Assembly: GCA_963821345.1 (NCBI GenBank)
Contig: CAWGDM010000001.1
Coordinates: forward strand, 744,001-808,000
From: WHSW01 sp963821345
GTDB lineage: Bacteria; Actinomycetota; Thermoleophilia; Solirubrobacterales; 70-9
Direction: 5' to 3'
Length of the DNA: 64,000 bases
Every line of letters starts with the position of its first letter. The first letter of the stretch is position 1. Shown piece after piece: positions 1-9,015 of the stretch. Position numbers and translations under genes: made by a program. The notes beneath the pieces are model-generated. The model was not told the DNA's origin. It saw only the letters and a list, made by a program, of their open reading frames with translations, and made no database searches.

Positions 1-506
1 GTCTGCTCGTAGGCGACAGCGAACGCGTCGCGATCGGCCGTCGCCGACCGCGGTCCGGGCGTCGTCTCGACCGACCAGCCGTCGCGCTGGTTGGCGCGGA
101 TCTGCTCGGCCAGCCGGGGGCGGACGCTGCGTTCGCGGGCCGGGTCATGGACCAGGACCGCGGAGCGCTCGGTCGCCTCCGCGAGCCACGGTTCGGCACC
201 GAGGCGCTCTCGGGCGAAGACGCTGACCAGGCCGGTGGCCGTCCAGTCGACGTCGCCGGGCGAGGGCGGCTCGCCGGACCCCTCGACCAGGCCACCCGGA
301 TATCCGTACGGCGAGACCGCGTCGACGCCGTCGCCGCCCTCGATCGCGCGAACGATCAGCGGCACCAGCGCGGTGCGGTCGGCGGAGACGAGCCGCAGAG
401 TGTGGGTAACGCCCTCCGCCTCCAGGAACGCCTGACAGCGGAACAGGTCGTCGCTACGGGCCGCCGCGCCGCGGTCGGCGAGCAGCTCGGCGGCGGCTAG
501 TCCCAC
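1..506 (-). CDS. FemAB/BioF2-like acyltransferase, C-terminal part outside window
   Basis: Only the N-terminal part (about 168 residues) is present; the gene continues past base 1. The GTG at 506-504 lies inside the 3' end of the preceding GNAT gene (10-base overlap), which suggests coupling. Visible family signs are the SPYGYPGGL stretch near residue 65 and the AFAVAYEQT stretch at the edge, matching the PYGYGGP and FYxLYxxT patterns of FemAB/FemX-like and Acetyltransf_6 proteins. Members transfer amino acids or acyl groups to peptidoglycan or polysaccharide precursors. Glycosyltransferases nearby fit a cell-surface role. The exact substrate cannot be read from the sequence. Confidence 0.55.
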   Translation of the reverse strand, partial: MGLAAAELLADRGAAARSDDLFRCQAFLEAEGVTHTLRLVSADRTALVPLIVRAIEGGDGVDAVSPYGYPGGLVEGSGEPPSPGDVDWTATGLVSVFARERLGAEPWLAEATERSAVLVHDPARERSVRPRLAEQIRANQRDGWSVETTPGPRSATADRDAFAVAYEQ

Positions 507-1027
507 CCGGTGAAGTCCTCGGGCAGCAGTCCCCAGACCTGGTTGTCGATCCGCTCGTTCCCACGCCGGATTGCCGCTCGCATCACGCCCTCGCGCTGGA
601 AGCCGAGGAAGGTGACCACCCTCTGGGCGGCCTCGTTTGTCGCCGGGATCTCGGCGTGGATGCGATGGGCGTCGTATTCGGCGAACGCGCGGTTGCAGGC
701 CTGGCGCTCGGCCTCGCGGGCCACGCCCTTGCCCCAGGCGGCCGGGTCGCCCACCAGGACGGCGAGCTCGGGGCCGAGCTGGCGTTCGAGGCCGAACAGG
801 GCGACGAACCCGACCGCACCGTCGGAGCCGTCGATCGTGATCGCCCACTTGCGGTCCTCAGCGGTCTCCATCGCCCGCTCGACCCAGCCCGCCGCGGCCT
901 CGAGCGTGAACGAGTCGCGGCTGCCGACCAGGTCTGCGGTGACCCGCTCGTTGTTGAACCAGCGATGGACCGCCTCGGCGTCGCCGGGACGGAAGTCGCG
1001 CAGCGCAACCTCGGCCTTCTCACCCAT
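497..1027 (-). CDS. GNAT family N-acetyltransferase (RimJ/RimL type)
   Basis: A 176-residue protein of usual length for the RimJ/RimL branch of acetyl-CoA N-acetyltransferases. It opens with a typical LRDFRPGDAEAV strand-helix. The acetyl-CoA-binding turn is the DPAAWGKGVARE segment near residues 93-104, and the C-terminal motif is NEAAQRVVTFLGFQREG. The substrate (ribosomal protein N-terminus or small amine) is not predictable. Its stop overlaps the start of the FemAB-like gene downstream, so the two are probably co-transcribed. Nothing is obviously broken. Confidence 0.85.
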   Translation of the reverse strand: MGEKAEVALRDFRPGDAEAVHRWFNNERVTADLVGSRDSFTLEAAAGWVERAMETAEDRKWAITIDGSDGAVGFVALFGLERQLGPELAVLVGDPAAWGKGVAREAERQACNRAFAEYDAHRIHAEIPATNEAAQRVVTFLGFQREGVMRAAIRRGNERIDNQVWGLLPEDFTGWD

Positions 1028-1151
1028 GGGGGCGGAACGCTACCTAGCCGTACCGCCACGAGTTCGTCGGAAGTTGGGCGTCGGTTCGGATCGAGCCGCG
1101 CGAGTTCATCGCGATCGGCCCGCACGTCGTCGTGAAGCCGATCGCCCGATC

Positions 1152-1556
1152 CTACCCCGGTCGTCGTTCTTGCTCTTCAAGGGCTTCAGCGCGACTGAGG
1201 AAGGCCCGCGCCTGCTCGATCTTGCCGTCGCGCACACGCAGGACGACGAAGCTCCTCCACTCGATCGGCACTCCGCCGGTTTGCCCGAGGCCCCGTGCCA
1301 CCCATTCGGAGAAAACGGAGTCGCCGTCGGTGATGAAGCTCGTCGGCTCGAACCGAATCTCAGCGGTCTCGCGCAGGTTGGCCATCCACTCGCGGATGCC
1401 GTCGTGCCCTCGAAACCCGGCTCGCGGGGTGTCAACCATCTCCGGCGGCTCGTGCAGTTCGCAGTGTTCGTGGAAGCTCGCGATCACCGCATCGACATCT
1501 CCCCGGTTGAAGGCGTCAACCATGCCTCGAACGATCTCCACGTTCTCCTGCGACAT
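1152..1556 (-). CDS. SnoaL-like (NTF2 fold) protein
   Basis: A 134-residue protein starting MSQENVEIVRGMVDAFNRGDVDAV, the standard opening of actinobacterial SnoaL-like proteins. The NTF2-like fold forms a cone-shaped pocket used by ketosteroid isomerase-like enzymes, polyketide cyclases and many uncharacterised binding proteins. A middle GHDGIREWMANL helix is also typical. The start at 1556 is two bases after the stop of the neighbouring SnoaL gene (1559-1954), so the two form one transcript. The substrate is unknown. Confidence 0.8.
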   Translation of the reverse strand: MSQENVEIVRGMVDAFNRGDVDAVIASFHEHCELHEPPEMVDTPRAGFRGHDGIREWMANLRETAEIRFEPTSFITDGDSVFSEWVARGLGQTGGVPIEWRSFVVLRVRDGKIEQARAFLSRAEALEEQERRPG

Positions 1557-1558
1557 CG

Positions 1559-1954
1559 CTACTCCGCCAGCCCCGCGGCCTTGAGCGCCTCGGCCGGTTG
1601 ATCCGGGAAGGTTTCGAAGCGAACGAGCTGGCCTTCCCGGATCTCGAACAGGATCCCAACCGGCTGATCGAACGCGACGTCGCTCCGCCGGCCGTGCAGA
1701 CGGATATGGCCGAGCGCCACGACGCAGTCGCCGGCGTCGCGCCAATCCTCGATCGCCATTGTCCACTCGTCGAACTGCTCGTCGATCTCCCGGAGATAGC
1801 GACGGACGCCCTCTCGGCCGTGGACGGGCACACCACCCAAGAGCTGACTCACGAGCACGACATCAGGATGAATCTCTTCATCCGGGAACCTGCGATCCCC
1901 GGCGTTCCAGCGGCTGAACACGCTCTGAGCGAATACGACGGTTTCGTGCGACAT
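1559..1954 (-). CDS. SnoaL-like (NTF2 fold) protein
   Basis: A 131-residue NTF2-fold protein. It shows VFSRWNAGDRRF near the start, the GREGVRRYLREI helix and EDWRDAGDCVVALGHIRLHGRRSD in the sheet. A frame extends further upstream, but the ATG at 1954 is preferred because the family begins at this residue and because GATACT lies nine bases before it. It is first in a two-gene SnoaL operon. Function beyond small-molecule binding or isomerisation is not known. Confidence 0.78.
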   Translation of the reverse strand: MSHETVVFAQSVFSRWNAGDRRFPDEEIHPDVVLVSQLLGGVPVHGREGVRRYLREIDEQFDEWTMAIEDWRDAGDCVVALGHIRLHGRRSDVAFDQPVGILFEIREGQLVRFETFPDQPAEALKAAGLAE

Positions 1955-2149
1955 CGCCCGCGCAGTATCTCGCTGCGGCGTGGGGCGGGTCCACCACCAG
2001 CCTCGGCCGCTCATCAGGATCGCCGAGCAGCTCAGCTGGGGGAAACGCGGTGGGGCGGCTTTTGCCCGCTATCCGGGAGAAAACCGCCCCGCCTCGGCGC
2101 CGATGTGAGAGTGTCGCCTGTGCACCAGACCAGCGAAGAGGAGGAAGTG

Positions 2150-2569
2150 ATGGAAGGACAGACGGAGACGCGGCGATCATCAGACGTGAACGCGGCGCTT
2201 GTTCGGCGCGGTTACGAGGCTTTCAACGCGGGCGACATCAACGCGCTCACCGAGATCTTCGACGAGAGCGCCGTCTGGCACGCGCCCGGTCGCACCCCGC
2301 TGGCGGGCGACCACGAGGGCCGCGATGCGACCTTCGCCTACTTGGGCCGGCTAGGACAGGAGACCTCAGGGACGTTTCGGGCCGAGCTGGGGCACCTGCT
2401 CGCGGATGACGACAACTACGTCGTCGGCGTTCAGCGCAGCCGCGCGGAGCGTGACGGCAAGCACCTGGACGTTGGCAACTGCATTGTGTTCAAGCTCGAC
2501 GGCGGTCGGGTTGTTGAGGTTTGGGAGCACTTTGACGATCTCTACGTTTGGGACGAGTTCTGGTCGTAG
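2150..2569 (+). CDS. SnoaL-like (NTF2 fold) protein
   Basis: A 139-residue protein with the SnoaL pattern LVRRGYEAFNAGDINALTEIFDESAVWHAPG, then GRDATFAYLGRL and an ending DLYVWDEFW. The start is supported by an AGGAGG ribosome-binding site about six bases upstream (2138-2144). This contrasts with the many leaderless genes of the window. It is the third SnoaL-like gene within 1.5 kb and is transcribed opposite to the other two. They may descend from local duplications but are clearly diverged. Confidence 0.8.
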   Translation: MEGQTETRRSSDVNAALVRRGYEAFNAGDINALTEIFDESAVWHAPGRTPLAGDHEGRDATFAYLGRLGQETSGTFRAELGHLLADDDNYVVGVQRSRAERDGKHLDVGNCIVFKLDGGRVVEVWEHFDDLYVWDEFWS

Positions 2570-2594
2570 CTCCGTCGGCGCGGGAGTCACGCGA

Positions 2595-3156
2595 CTAGCC
2601 GTAGAGGCCCTGGCCGGTCAGCAGCAGGCGGGCGGTGCGGGCGAGGATCCGCAGGTCGAGCCCGGTCGAGCGGTGCTCGACGTACCAGACGTCGAGCTCG
2701 ATCCGCTCCGCCCATGGGATCCCGGCGCGGCCGTTGACCTGGGCCCAGCCGGTGATCCCGGGCTTGACCTCGAGCCTGCGGCGCTGGTGCGGCGTGTAGT
2801 CGTCAACCTGGGCAGCGAGCGTCGGACGCGGGCCGACCACGGACATCTCCCCCCGCAAGACGTTGATCAGGTTCGGCAGCTCGTCGAGCGAGAAGCGGCG
2901 CAGAAACTCGCCGACCCGGGTCACCCGCGGGTCCCCGGCGAGGACCGGGGTCCCGACCCCGACCGGGTCGTTCCCGGTGTGCATCGTGCGCAGCTTGCAG
3001 AGGTCGAACGGCACCCCGTCGCGGCCGACGCGGCGGGCCATGTAGAGGACCGGCCCGCGGCTAGTCGAGCTTGATCGCGATCGCGGCGATCGCGATCAGC
3101 GGGGCCGCGATCACGAGCGCGATCCCCGCGATCAGCAGGTCAAGCGCCCTGGTCAC
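2595..3156 (-). CDS. Undecaprenyl-phosphate sugar phosphotransferase (bacterial sugar transferase), frame break
   Basis: Short-form sugar transferase of about 186 residues (PF02397), which moves a sugar-1-phosphate from a nucleotide sugar to the lipid carrier and so starts exopolysaccharide repeat units. One hydrophobic helix (VTRALDLLIAGIALVIAAPL) leads into the catalytic part with KLRTMH, GDPRVTRVGEFLRRFSLDELPNL, GEMSVVGPRP and KPGITGWAQVNGR. At about 3063 a single extra base turns GAC AGC CGC into GAC TAG CCG, giving an immediate in-frame stop; dropping it restores the family sequence SRGPVLYMARR. The GTG at 3156 overlaps the upstream glycosyltransferase stop (GTGA). It is either a sequencing error or a broken gene. 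Confidence 0.85.
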
Positions 3157-4278
3157 CGGGTGCCCTCGGCCTTCTCCCAGGCGCCCGGCGTCCCGTGGCG
3201 GATCCGGTCCCAGAAGCCGGCGGCGATCGAGGCTGTCATCAGCACGTAGTAGCGGGCGATGCGCAGCGGGGCAAGCGGCAGCGCGCCGGCGAGCGCCGCG
3301 GCGAGCAGCAGCAACAGCTGGGCGGCGAGCGTGAACGCGTAGACCGGCGAGTCGTCGAGCAGGACCAGGTTTGCGACCAGGGCGATCAGGTGCAACAGCG
3401 GCGAGGCGTAGCGCAGGAGCCGGTGGCTGGCGATCTCGAACCCGTAGGCGAGCCCGTATCCGCGCGGGTCGATCATCCCGTCGCCGACGACCTCGTCGTA
3501 GATCCCCCGCATCATCCGCCGCTTACGAGCGAACTCGCCCTCGTTCGACGCGACCATTTTCTCGGAGGCGACCGCGCCGGAGGCGTAGACCGCGCGGTGA
3601 CCGCGCTTGGTGAGCATGAACGGGAACGAGAGGTCGTGGCTGGAGGCCGGCCCAAGCGCGAGGTAGGCCGAGGCGCGGACCGCGTAGATCGCGCCGTTGC
3701 CCGCGGTCACCCCGGCGAGCGCCGACTCGCGCTCGCGGATCGCGAGCTCGTAGCGCCAGTAGGCGCCCTCCTGGTTGGAGCCGCCCTGGTCGAGCAGCCG
3801 CGCCTGGCCGCAGACGTAGGCGACCCGAGGGTCGGCGAACGCGCCGACCAGCTCGCTCAGGGCGCCGGGCTCCCAGGTCGAGTTCGCGTCGCTGAACGCC
3901 AGCAGCTCGCCGGTCGCGCGCGCGGCGGCGGCGTTCTGCGCCGGGACCTTGCCCGCGCGGTGGCAGCTCCAGGACCAGGTCCGCCCCGGCGGCCCGGGCG
4001 AGCTCGGCGGTCCGGTCAGTCGAGCCGTCCGAGGCGACGATCAGCTCGAGCAGCTCGCGCGGGTAGTCGAGCGCCAGCGCGTTGGCGACCTTGGCCTCGA
4101 TCACCGCCTCCTCGTCGTGAGCGGCGACGATCAGCGACACCCTCGGCAGCGGTTCGAGCCGCGGAGGCTCGCCCGGCCGCCGCCCGGCGGTCAGCAGTGC
4201 GAGCACCAGGGGATAGCCGAGGTGCGTGTAGACGAGCAGCCCGACGGCGACCCAGAAGACGATCTCGAGCGCACCCAT
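3153..4278 (-). CDS. Family 2 glycosyltransferase, membrane-anchored, frame break
   Basis: A glycosyltransferase of about 374 residues. It has an N-terminal membrane helix (MGALEIVFWVAVGLLVYTHLG), a GT2 domain starting PRVSLIVAAHDEEAVIEAKVANAL with DGSTDRTAEL, and C-terminal membrane segments (LLHLIALVANLVLL, LAAQLLLLLAAALAGALPL). A single extra base in the run at about 3953 moves the frame after LVLELPPRG; removing it gives KVPAQNAAAA and then the family's DANS and GAIYAVRAS stretches. It lies between a GT4 gene (8-base gap) and the sugar transferase (4-base overlap), indicating an exopolysaccharide or glycolipid operon. Confidence 0.85.
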
Positions 4279-4286
4279 GAAGGCGA

Positions 4287-5390
4287 TTATCCGGGCAGCA
4301 GGCCGCGGTAGACGTCGAGCGTGCGGGCGGCGATCTGATCCCACGAGTACGGCCCCGCCGCGGCGGCGGCCGCGGCGGCGGTCAGCTCGGATCGCGCCTG
4401 CGGGTCGCCGATCAGCTGCTCGAGCGCCGCCGCCAGGGTCGTCGGGTCGCCTGGCGGGACCAGGCGCAGGGCGTGGTCGCGCTCGCCGATCTCGGTGAAG
4501 CCGCCGATCGAGCTGGCGACGATCGCGTTGCCGAAGGCGAGCGCCGTGTAGAGGACCCCTGACTGCTCGATCCGGCGGTACGGCAGGGCGACGACGTCGG
4601 CGCGGCGGAAGTACGCCGGAATCTCGGGGTCGGTGATGAACCGATCGACGAACCGGACCGTCCCCGCGCAGCGCTCGGCGAGCCGGCGCAGCGGCGTCAG
4701 ATCCATGCGCGCCATCCCGACCACCCAGAGCTCGGCGCCCTCGATCTCCGCGAACGCCTCGAGCAGGACGTCGACGCCCTTGTACGGGCGGACGAGGCCG
4801 AAGCAGAGGATCACCGGCCCGCTCACCTCGGCCAGCTCGGCCGGCAGCGGGCGCTCGTCGGGTTGGCTGGTCAGATGGGTGAAGGCACCGTGCGGGATGT
4901 GGTGGACCCGGGTCGGGTCGGCGATCAGGCCCCGCAGCTGATCGGCGCCGTGCTCGGAGTGCGCGATCAGCGCGTCCATGCGCGAGAGCAGCGCCCGCTG
5001 GCGGCGACACGCCCGCGCCGACTCCGGCAGCGGGTAGTGGACGGTGAAGGCACGGGGCCGGCGCGGCAGCAGATAGCGGTCGAGGTCGGGAACGCTGAGC
5101 CACTGCAGATGGACGACGTCGGCGGCGGTCGCGTGCGCCCGCAGGCGCCGCATCCCGGGGACATGCTCGGCCAGCCGCAGGCCGCGGCGGCCGGTCGACT
5201 CGAGCCCCCGGCGGGTCGACCGCCGATAGAAGAGCTCGCTCACCTCGTAGCCGTCCGCCGGCGACACCGGCCCGTACTCGAACCGGCTGGTGACCAGTTC
5301 GACCTCGGCGCCGGCAGCGGCCAGCGCCGCGCAGAGCGCGCGGTCGTAGGGCGGCGTGAACGCAGGGGGATCGACGATCTGGACCCGCAT
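4287..5390 (-). CDS. Family 4 glycosyltransferase
   Basis: An intact 367-residue GT-B fold protein. The N-terminal half ends with HLQWLSVPDLDRYLL. The C-terminal nucleotide-sugar domain has CFGLVRPYKGVDVLLEAF, VRFVDRFITDPEIPAYFRRADVVALPYR and the donor-binding acidic stretch SGVLYTALAFGNAIVASSIGG. It is cytoplasmic and most likely adds a hexose to a lipid-linked or secreted glycan. It is divergent from the GT2 gene at 5408, with a 17-base gap. AAGAAT lies eight bases before the ATG, so this transcript may be leaderless. Confidence 0.88.
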   Translation of the reverse strand: MRVQIVDPPAFTPPYDRALCAALAAAGAEVELVTSRFEYGPVSPADGYEVSELFYRRSTRRGLESTGRRGLRLAEHVPGMRRLRAHATAADVVHLQWLSVPDLDRYLLPRRPRAFTVHYPLPESARACRRQRALLSRMDALIAHSEHGADQLRGLIADPTRVHHIPHGAFTHLTSQPDERPLPAELAEVSGPVILCFGLVRPYKGVDVLLEAFAEIEGAELWVVGMARMDLTPLRRLAERCAGTVRFVDRFITDPEIPAYFRRADVVALPYRRIEQSGVLYTALAFGNAIVASSIGGFTEIGERDHALRLVPPGDPTTLAAALEQLIGDPQARSELTAAAAAAAAGPYSWDQIAARTLDVYRGLLPG

Positions 5391-5407
5391 CGAGGACGAT
5401 TCTTCCG

Positions 5408-6364
5408 ATGGACCTCAGCTATTGCGTCGTCAACACCAACGGGCGGGAGCTGCTGCTCGCCTGCCTGGCGTCGATTCGCGACCACGGCGCGCCCGGGCTC
5501 GAGGTCGAGGTCCTGGTCATCGACAACGCCTCCGACGACGGTTCGGCCGACGCGGTCGAGGCCTGGAACGCGTCGCCGGAGGGCCTTGGCGGCCGCCTGC
5601 GCCTGATCCGCGGCGATCGCCGCGAGGGCAAGGCAGCGCTCGACAGCCTGCTGCTGAGCGAGGCCCGAGGCGAGCTCTGCCTGCTGCTCAACGAGGACTC
5701 CGAGCTGCGTCCCGGGGCGGTCGAGGCGCTGGTCGAGGCGCTGCGCACCGAACCGCAGGCCGGGGCGGCGGGAGCGCTGCTGTTGGACCCCGCCGGCCGC
5801 CCGCAGCCGTGCGCCTGGCGGCTGCCGGGGCTGGCGAGCTCGATCGCCGGGGCGCTGTTCCTTCATCGCCTCGTGGTCACCCAGAGCGGCGGCTCTGAGA
5901 CCCGTGAGGTTGGCTGGGTCCAGTCGGCGGCGATGCTCGTCCGCGGCCGAGCGGCCGAGCGGGTCGGCTACCTGGACCCGGACTTCTTCGTCTACTCCGA
6001 CGAGACCGACCTCTGCAAGCGCCTGCGCGATGCCGGCTGGTCGATCCTTCACGTACCGGCGGCTGAGGTCGTCCACCACGAGCAACTAGCGACCGACGCG
6101 GCCGCCCGCGAGCGGCGGATCGTCGAGTTCCACCGTGGCCGCGATCTCTACCTGCGAAAGCACCACGGCGGGGCCGTCGCGCTCGCGGCACGGCCGCTCG
6201 CGGCATGGACCTACGCGGTTCGGGCGCTCGCCGCCACGGTCCTGCCGGGCCACGACCCGGCGACCTACTGGCTGCACGCGCGACAGGCGCTGCGCCCCGG
6301 CCGGGGCGCCGGCCTACGCGAGGCGGCCGCCGCCTACAACGCGGCGCTGTCGCGGCGCAGCTGA
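5408..6364 (+). CDS. Family 2 glycosyltransferase (rhamnosyltransferase-like)
   Basis: An intact 318-residue GT2 enzyme. It starts MDLSYCVVNTNGRELLLACL, with the IDNASDDGSAD nucleotide-binding motif, LLLNEDSELRPGAV as the DxD-equivalent region and a long C-terminal part with DPDFFVYSDETDLCKRLRDAGW, which is typical of rhamnosyl or galactofuranosyl transferases. No strong membrane anchor is seen. Its 3' end overlaps the convergent DUF4383 gene by 31 bases. Donor and acceptor are not predictable. Confidence 0.85.
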   Translation: MDLSYCVVNTNGRELLLACLASIRDHGAPGLEVEVLVIDNASDDGSADAVEAWNASPEGLGGRLRLIRGDRREGKAALDSLLLSEARGELCLLLNEDSELRPGAVEALVEALRTEPQAGAAGALLLDPAGRPQPCAWRLPGLASSIAGALFLHRLVVTQSGGSETREVGWVQSAAMLVRGRAAERVGYLDPDFFVYSDETDLCKRLRDAGWSILHVPAAEVVHHEQLATDAAARERRIVEFHRGRDLYLRKHHGGAVALAARPLAAWTYAVRALAATVLPGHDPATYWLHARQALRPGRGAGLREAAAAYNAALSRRS

Positions 6365-6774
6365 ACGAGCCCGACCGCACCGAAGAGGACGCCGGTGGCG
6401 AGGTGCAGGACCGCGTCGCGCTCGTTGTTGGGGAAGCTGAACACGCCCGCCGGCTGGGTGCTCGCCAGGGCCCAGAGCCCGGTGACGATCAACGCGCCGG
6501 CGGCGGCGAACGAGTAGAGCAGTGCCCACGAGGGGCGGGTCGCGGCGACCAAGCCGGGGCCGAACAGGAGCAGCCCGGAGAGTGAGTGGACACCGTTGAA
6601 GTCGACCCAGAGCACCGTCGCGGTCGGCGCACCGTCGCCGAAGTGCAAGCTCGGCTCGGCGATGAAGCCGGCCAGCGCCCAGCCGAGCTGGAACACGCAG
6701 ATCCCCAGCACCCACTTCTGGGCCGGGGTCCAGCTCGGTGCCGCGTCTGCCCCGGTCGCTAACCTAACGCTCAT
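6334..6774 (-). CDS. DUF4383 four-helix membrane protein
   Basis: A 146-residue integral membrane protein with four predicted helices (WVLGICVFQLGWALAGFI, NGVHSLSGLLLFGPGLVA, SWALLYSFAAAGALIVTGLWAL, VLHLATGVLFGAVGLVQL). The DxxNxxH and NERDAVLHLATG patterns fit the DUF4383 family; its function is unknown. It is divergent from a tetR gene. The palindrome ACCTAA-N6-TTAGGT reaches its ATG, and TACGAT lies six bases upstream, so repression by the neighbouring TetR is likely and the mRNA is probably leaderless. Confidence 0.75.
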   Translation of the reverse strand: MSVRLATGADAAPSWTPAQKWVLGICVFQLGWALAGFIAEPSLHFGDGAPTATVLWVDFNGVHSLSGLLLFGPGLVAATRPSWALLYSFAAAGALIVTGLWALASTQPAGVFSFPNNERDAVLHLATGVLFGAVGLVQLRRDSAAL

Positions 6775-6779
6775 TAGGT
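6762..6779. promoter_or_regulatory. Palindromic operator between tetR and DUF4383
   Basis: The inverted repeat ACCTAA-CGCTCA-TTAGGT (6-base arms, 6-base spacer) sits in the 29-base divergent region and covers the start codon of the DUF4383 gene. Its size fits a TetR-family dimer site. Binding here would block both genes. The cognate protein is inferred from adjacency only. Confidence 0.6.
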
Positions 6780-6803
6780 AATCGTACCGAACCGCAGCAG
6801 GAG

Positions 6804-7439
6804 ATGCCGACCCGAACGAGGATGAGCTCCAGCGCCCGCCGCGAGGTGATCGAGGAGGCGGCGACGGAGGTGTTCGCCGAGCGCGGATACCAGGCGGCGG
6901 CGATCGACGAGATCGCCCGGCGGTCGGGGGTCTCGGCGCCGGTCGTCTACGACCACTTCGAGTCGAAGGCCGACCTGCACACACGGCTGCTGGGCAAGCA
7001 CCTGGCCCAGATGCGCGAGGTGTGGAGGTCGAACCTGACCGGCGCCGGCGACGCCGAGGACCGGATCGCGCGCGCGCTCGACGCCTGGTTCGCCTACGTC
7101 GAATCGCACCCCTACGCCTGGCGAATGATCTTTCGCGACACCAGCGGCGAGCCCGCCGTGCAGGCTGCGCACCGCGCGATCCAGGCCGAGTCGAGCCGCG
7201 GCCTGCTGCCCCTGCTCGAGACGCTCCCCGGGGCGGAGGCGATCGCCGGATCGGCCGACGAGACCGCGCGGGCGATGGCGATCGAGCTCCTGCGCTCGGC
7301 GATCGCCGGCCTCGCCCTGTGGTGGTACGAGCACCGCGAGGTCCCGCGCGAGCAGGTGGTCGCCGCAGCGATGAACGCGCTCTGGGTCGGGTTCGAGCAG
7401 CTCGGCCGCAAGAAGCGCTGGGTCGCGCCGGCGAGCTAG
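6804..7439 (+). CDS. TetR family transcriptional regulator
   Basis: A 211-residue regulator. The N-terminal helix-turn-helix occupies roughly residues 10-55 (AATEVFAERGYQAAAIDEIARRSGVSAPVVYDHFESKADL), and an all-helical ligand-binding domain follows (WFAYVESHPYAWRMIF, AGLALWWYEHREVPREQV). An AGGAG box ends directly before the ATG at 6804, so the downstream ATG at 6822 is an alternative start. It is divergent from the DUF4383 membrane gene across an 18-bp palindrome and is probably autoregulated. Its stop overlaps the convergent flippase stop. The effector is unknown. Confidence 0.88.
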   Translation: MPTRTRMSSSARREVIEEAATEVFAERGYQAAAIDEIARRSGVSAPVVYDHFESKADLHTRLLGKHLAQMREVWRSNLTGAGDAEDRIARALDAWFAYVESHPYAWRMIFRDTSGEPAVQAAHRAIQAESSRGLLPLLETLPGAEAIAGSADETARAMAIELLRSAIAGLALWWYEHREVPREQVVAAAMNALWVGFEQLGRKKRWVAPAS

Positions 7440-8990
7440 AGCCGGTCCTCGTCGCGACGCACGGCCTCGTAGATCTCCGCCGAGGCACCCGCCGGCGTCT
7501 CGCCCTCGGCGGAGCCGACCGCGGACGCCAGCACGCGCAGGCGTGCGCGCACGGCCGCCGGGTTGAGCATCGAGCGGATCCCCCTGCGCTCCTCGCGGGT
7601 GAGGAAACCGAGCACCAGCAGGATCGCGGGCAGGGCGAGCCAGAGAATCGTCCGCGAGATCAGGCCGATCGCCCCGTGGGTCGGCAGCAGGAGTTCGCCT
7701 CCGGCAATCACGGCGGTCGTTACCCCGACCAGCAACGCCAGCCTCCGCCACTCGTAGGGGACCGGGAACAGGCGCTGCGTGAGCCGCTGGATCAGCACCA
7801 GGACGACCGCGTAGGAAGCGACCAGGGCGATCCCGGCGCCGACGATCCCGTGGTCCGGGATCAGGATCAGGTTGAGGACGATGTTGACCACGGTCCCGGC
7901 GATCGTCGCCGGCAGGTTGAACTCGGTGCGCCCGGTGCGGCCGAGGATCACGACCAGGACCAGGTAGAGCGCGTAGAGCGAGATCCCGGTCGCCAGCAGC
8001 CCGATCGCCTTGTAGGACTCGAAGTACGCGGGCGCCGCGAGCAGGTCGACGATCCAGCGCGCCAGCAGCCACAGCCCCGCCACACCGAAGGCGCAGACCG
8101 CGGCGAACCAGGTGAACACCAGGCTGTAGGCCCGACGGGCCTCGTCGTCGTCTGCAATCGAGTAGGCGAGCGGCGGCCAGGCGAGCTGAAAGGCCCGCGC
8201 GACGACGTTCATCCCCTGGGCGAACTTGATCGCCAGCGCGTAGAGCCCGGCCTCGGCGAGCCCGGCGAGCCGCACGATCAGGATCCGGTCGATGAAGTTG
8301 AGCGAGTAGAGCGACAGCTCGGCCGGCATCGTCGGCAGCCCGAACCGGAGCATCCGCCGCAGCAGCGGGCGCTTGAACCGGAGCGCGAGGCGGTGGCGCT
8401 GGCGCCAGAGCAACCCGAGCAGGAAGACCGTCCCGGTGCCGAACGTCCCCAGCAGGATCCCGGCGGCGCCCTGGTCCTCGAACACGACCAGGACGACGGT
8501 CACCGGAATCGTCGCCAGCACGTTGAGCACCGTGAGCGCGAAGAAGGCCCGGGCGCGCTCGTCGACGCGCAGCAGCGTGAGCGCGTACTCCCACAGGGTC
8601 AGCGTCCACAGCCCGAGGATCGCCAGCCGGCCGAGCTCGGGGTCGGGGTGCTCGAGCAGCGCGTCGGAGATCGGGCCCGCGAACGGGAGTCAGGATCAGG
8701 GCCACGACCGTGGTGGCCCAGAACAGCGCCGCGAAACCGGTGCGGACGACCTCGGGTCGGTCGACGTTCGGCAGGTAGTAGAAGCGCAGCAGCGCTTCGA
8801 TCAAGCCGAGGCGGATGACGATGCTGACCGCGATCACCGAGGCGAGCATCACCTCGGCGGCGCCGTAGTCCGCCGGCGAAAGCGCGCCGGTGTAGATCGG
8901 CAGCAGGACGACCGCGATCAGCTTCGAGATCACGCTCGAGGCCGTGTACGCGGCGCCCGTGGTCGCCAGGCGGCGCAGGTACTCGAACAT
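7436..8990 (-). CDS. Polysaccharide flippase (Wzx/MATE-like), frame break
   Basis: A membrane protein of about 517 residues with 12-14 hydrophobic segments, starting MFEYLRRLATTGAAYTASSVISKLIAVVLLPIYTGALSPADYG, the signature of Wzx/RfbX oligosaccharide flippases that move lipid-linked repeat units outward. A single extra base near 8683 breaks the frame after VVALILTP; the family sequence FAGPI continues in the other frame. It belongs to an exopolysaccharide block with the polymerase-like gene (25-base gap). The C-terminal tail is charged. The stop overlaps that of tetR tail to tail. Confidence 0.85.
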
Positions 8991-9015
8991 CTACGCGTGC
9001 CGTGTCATGTGGGCA

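Noticed and set aside
3058..3066. Programmed +1 frameshift at the TAG of the sugar transferase
   Set aside because: The GAC TAG context looks like a recoding site, but fifteen other breaks share the same one-base-insertion form without a stop codon, so a common technical cause is more likely.
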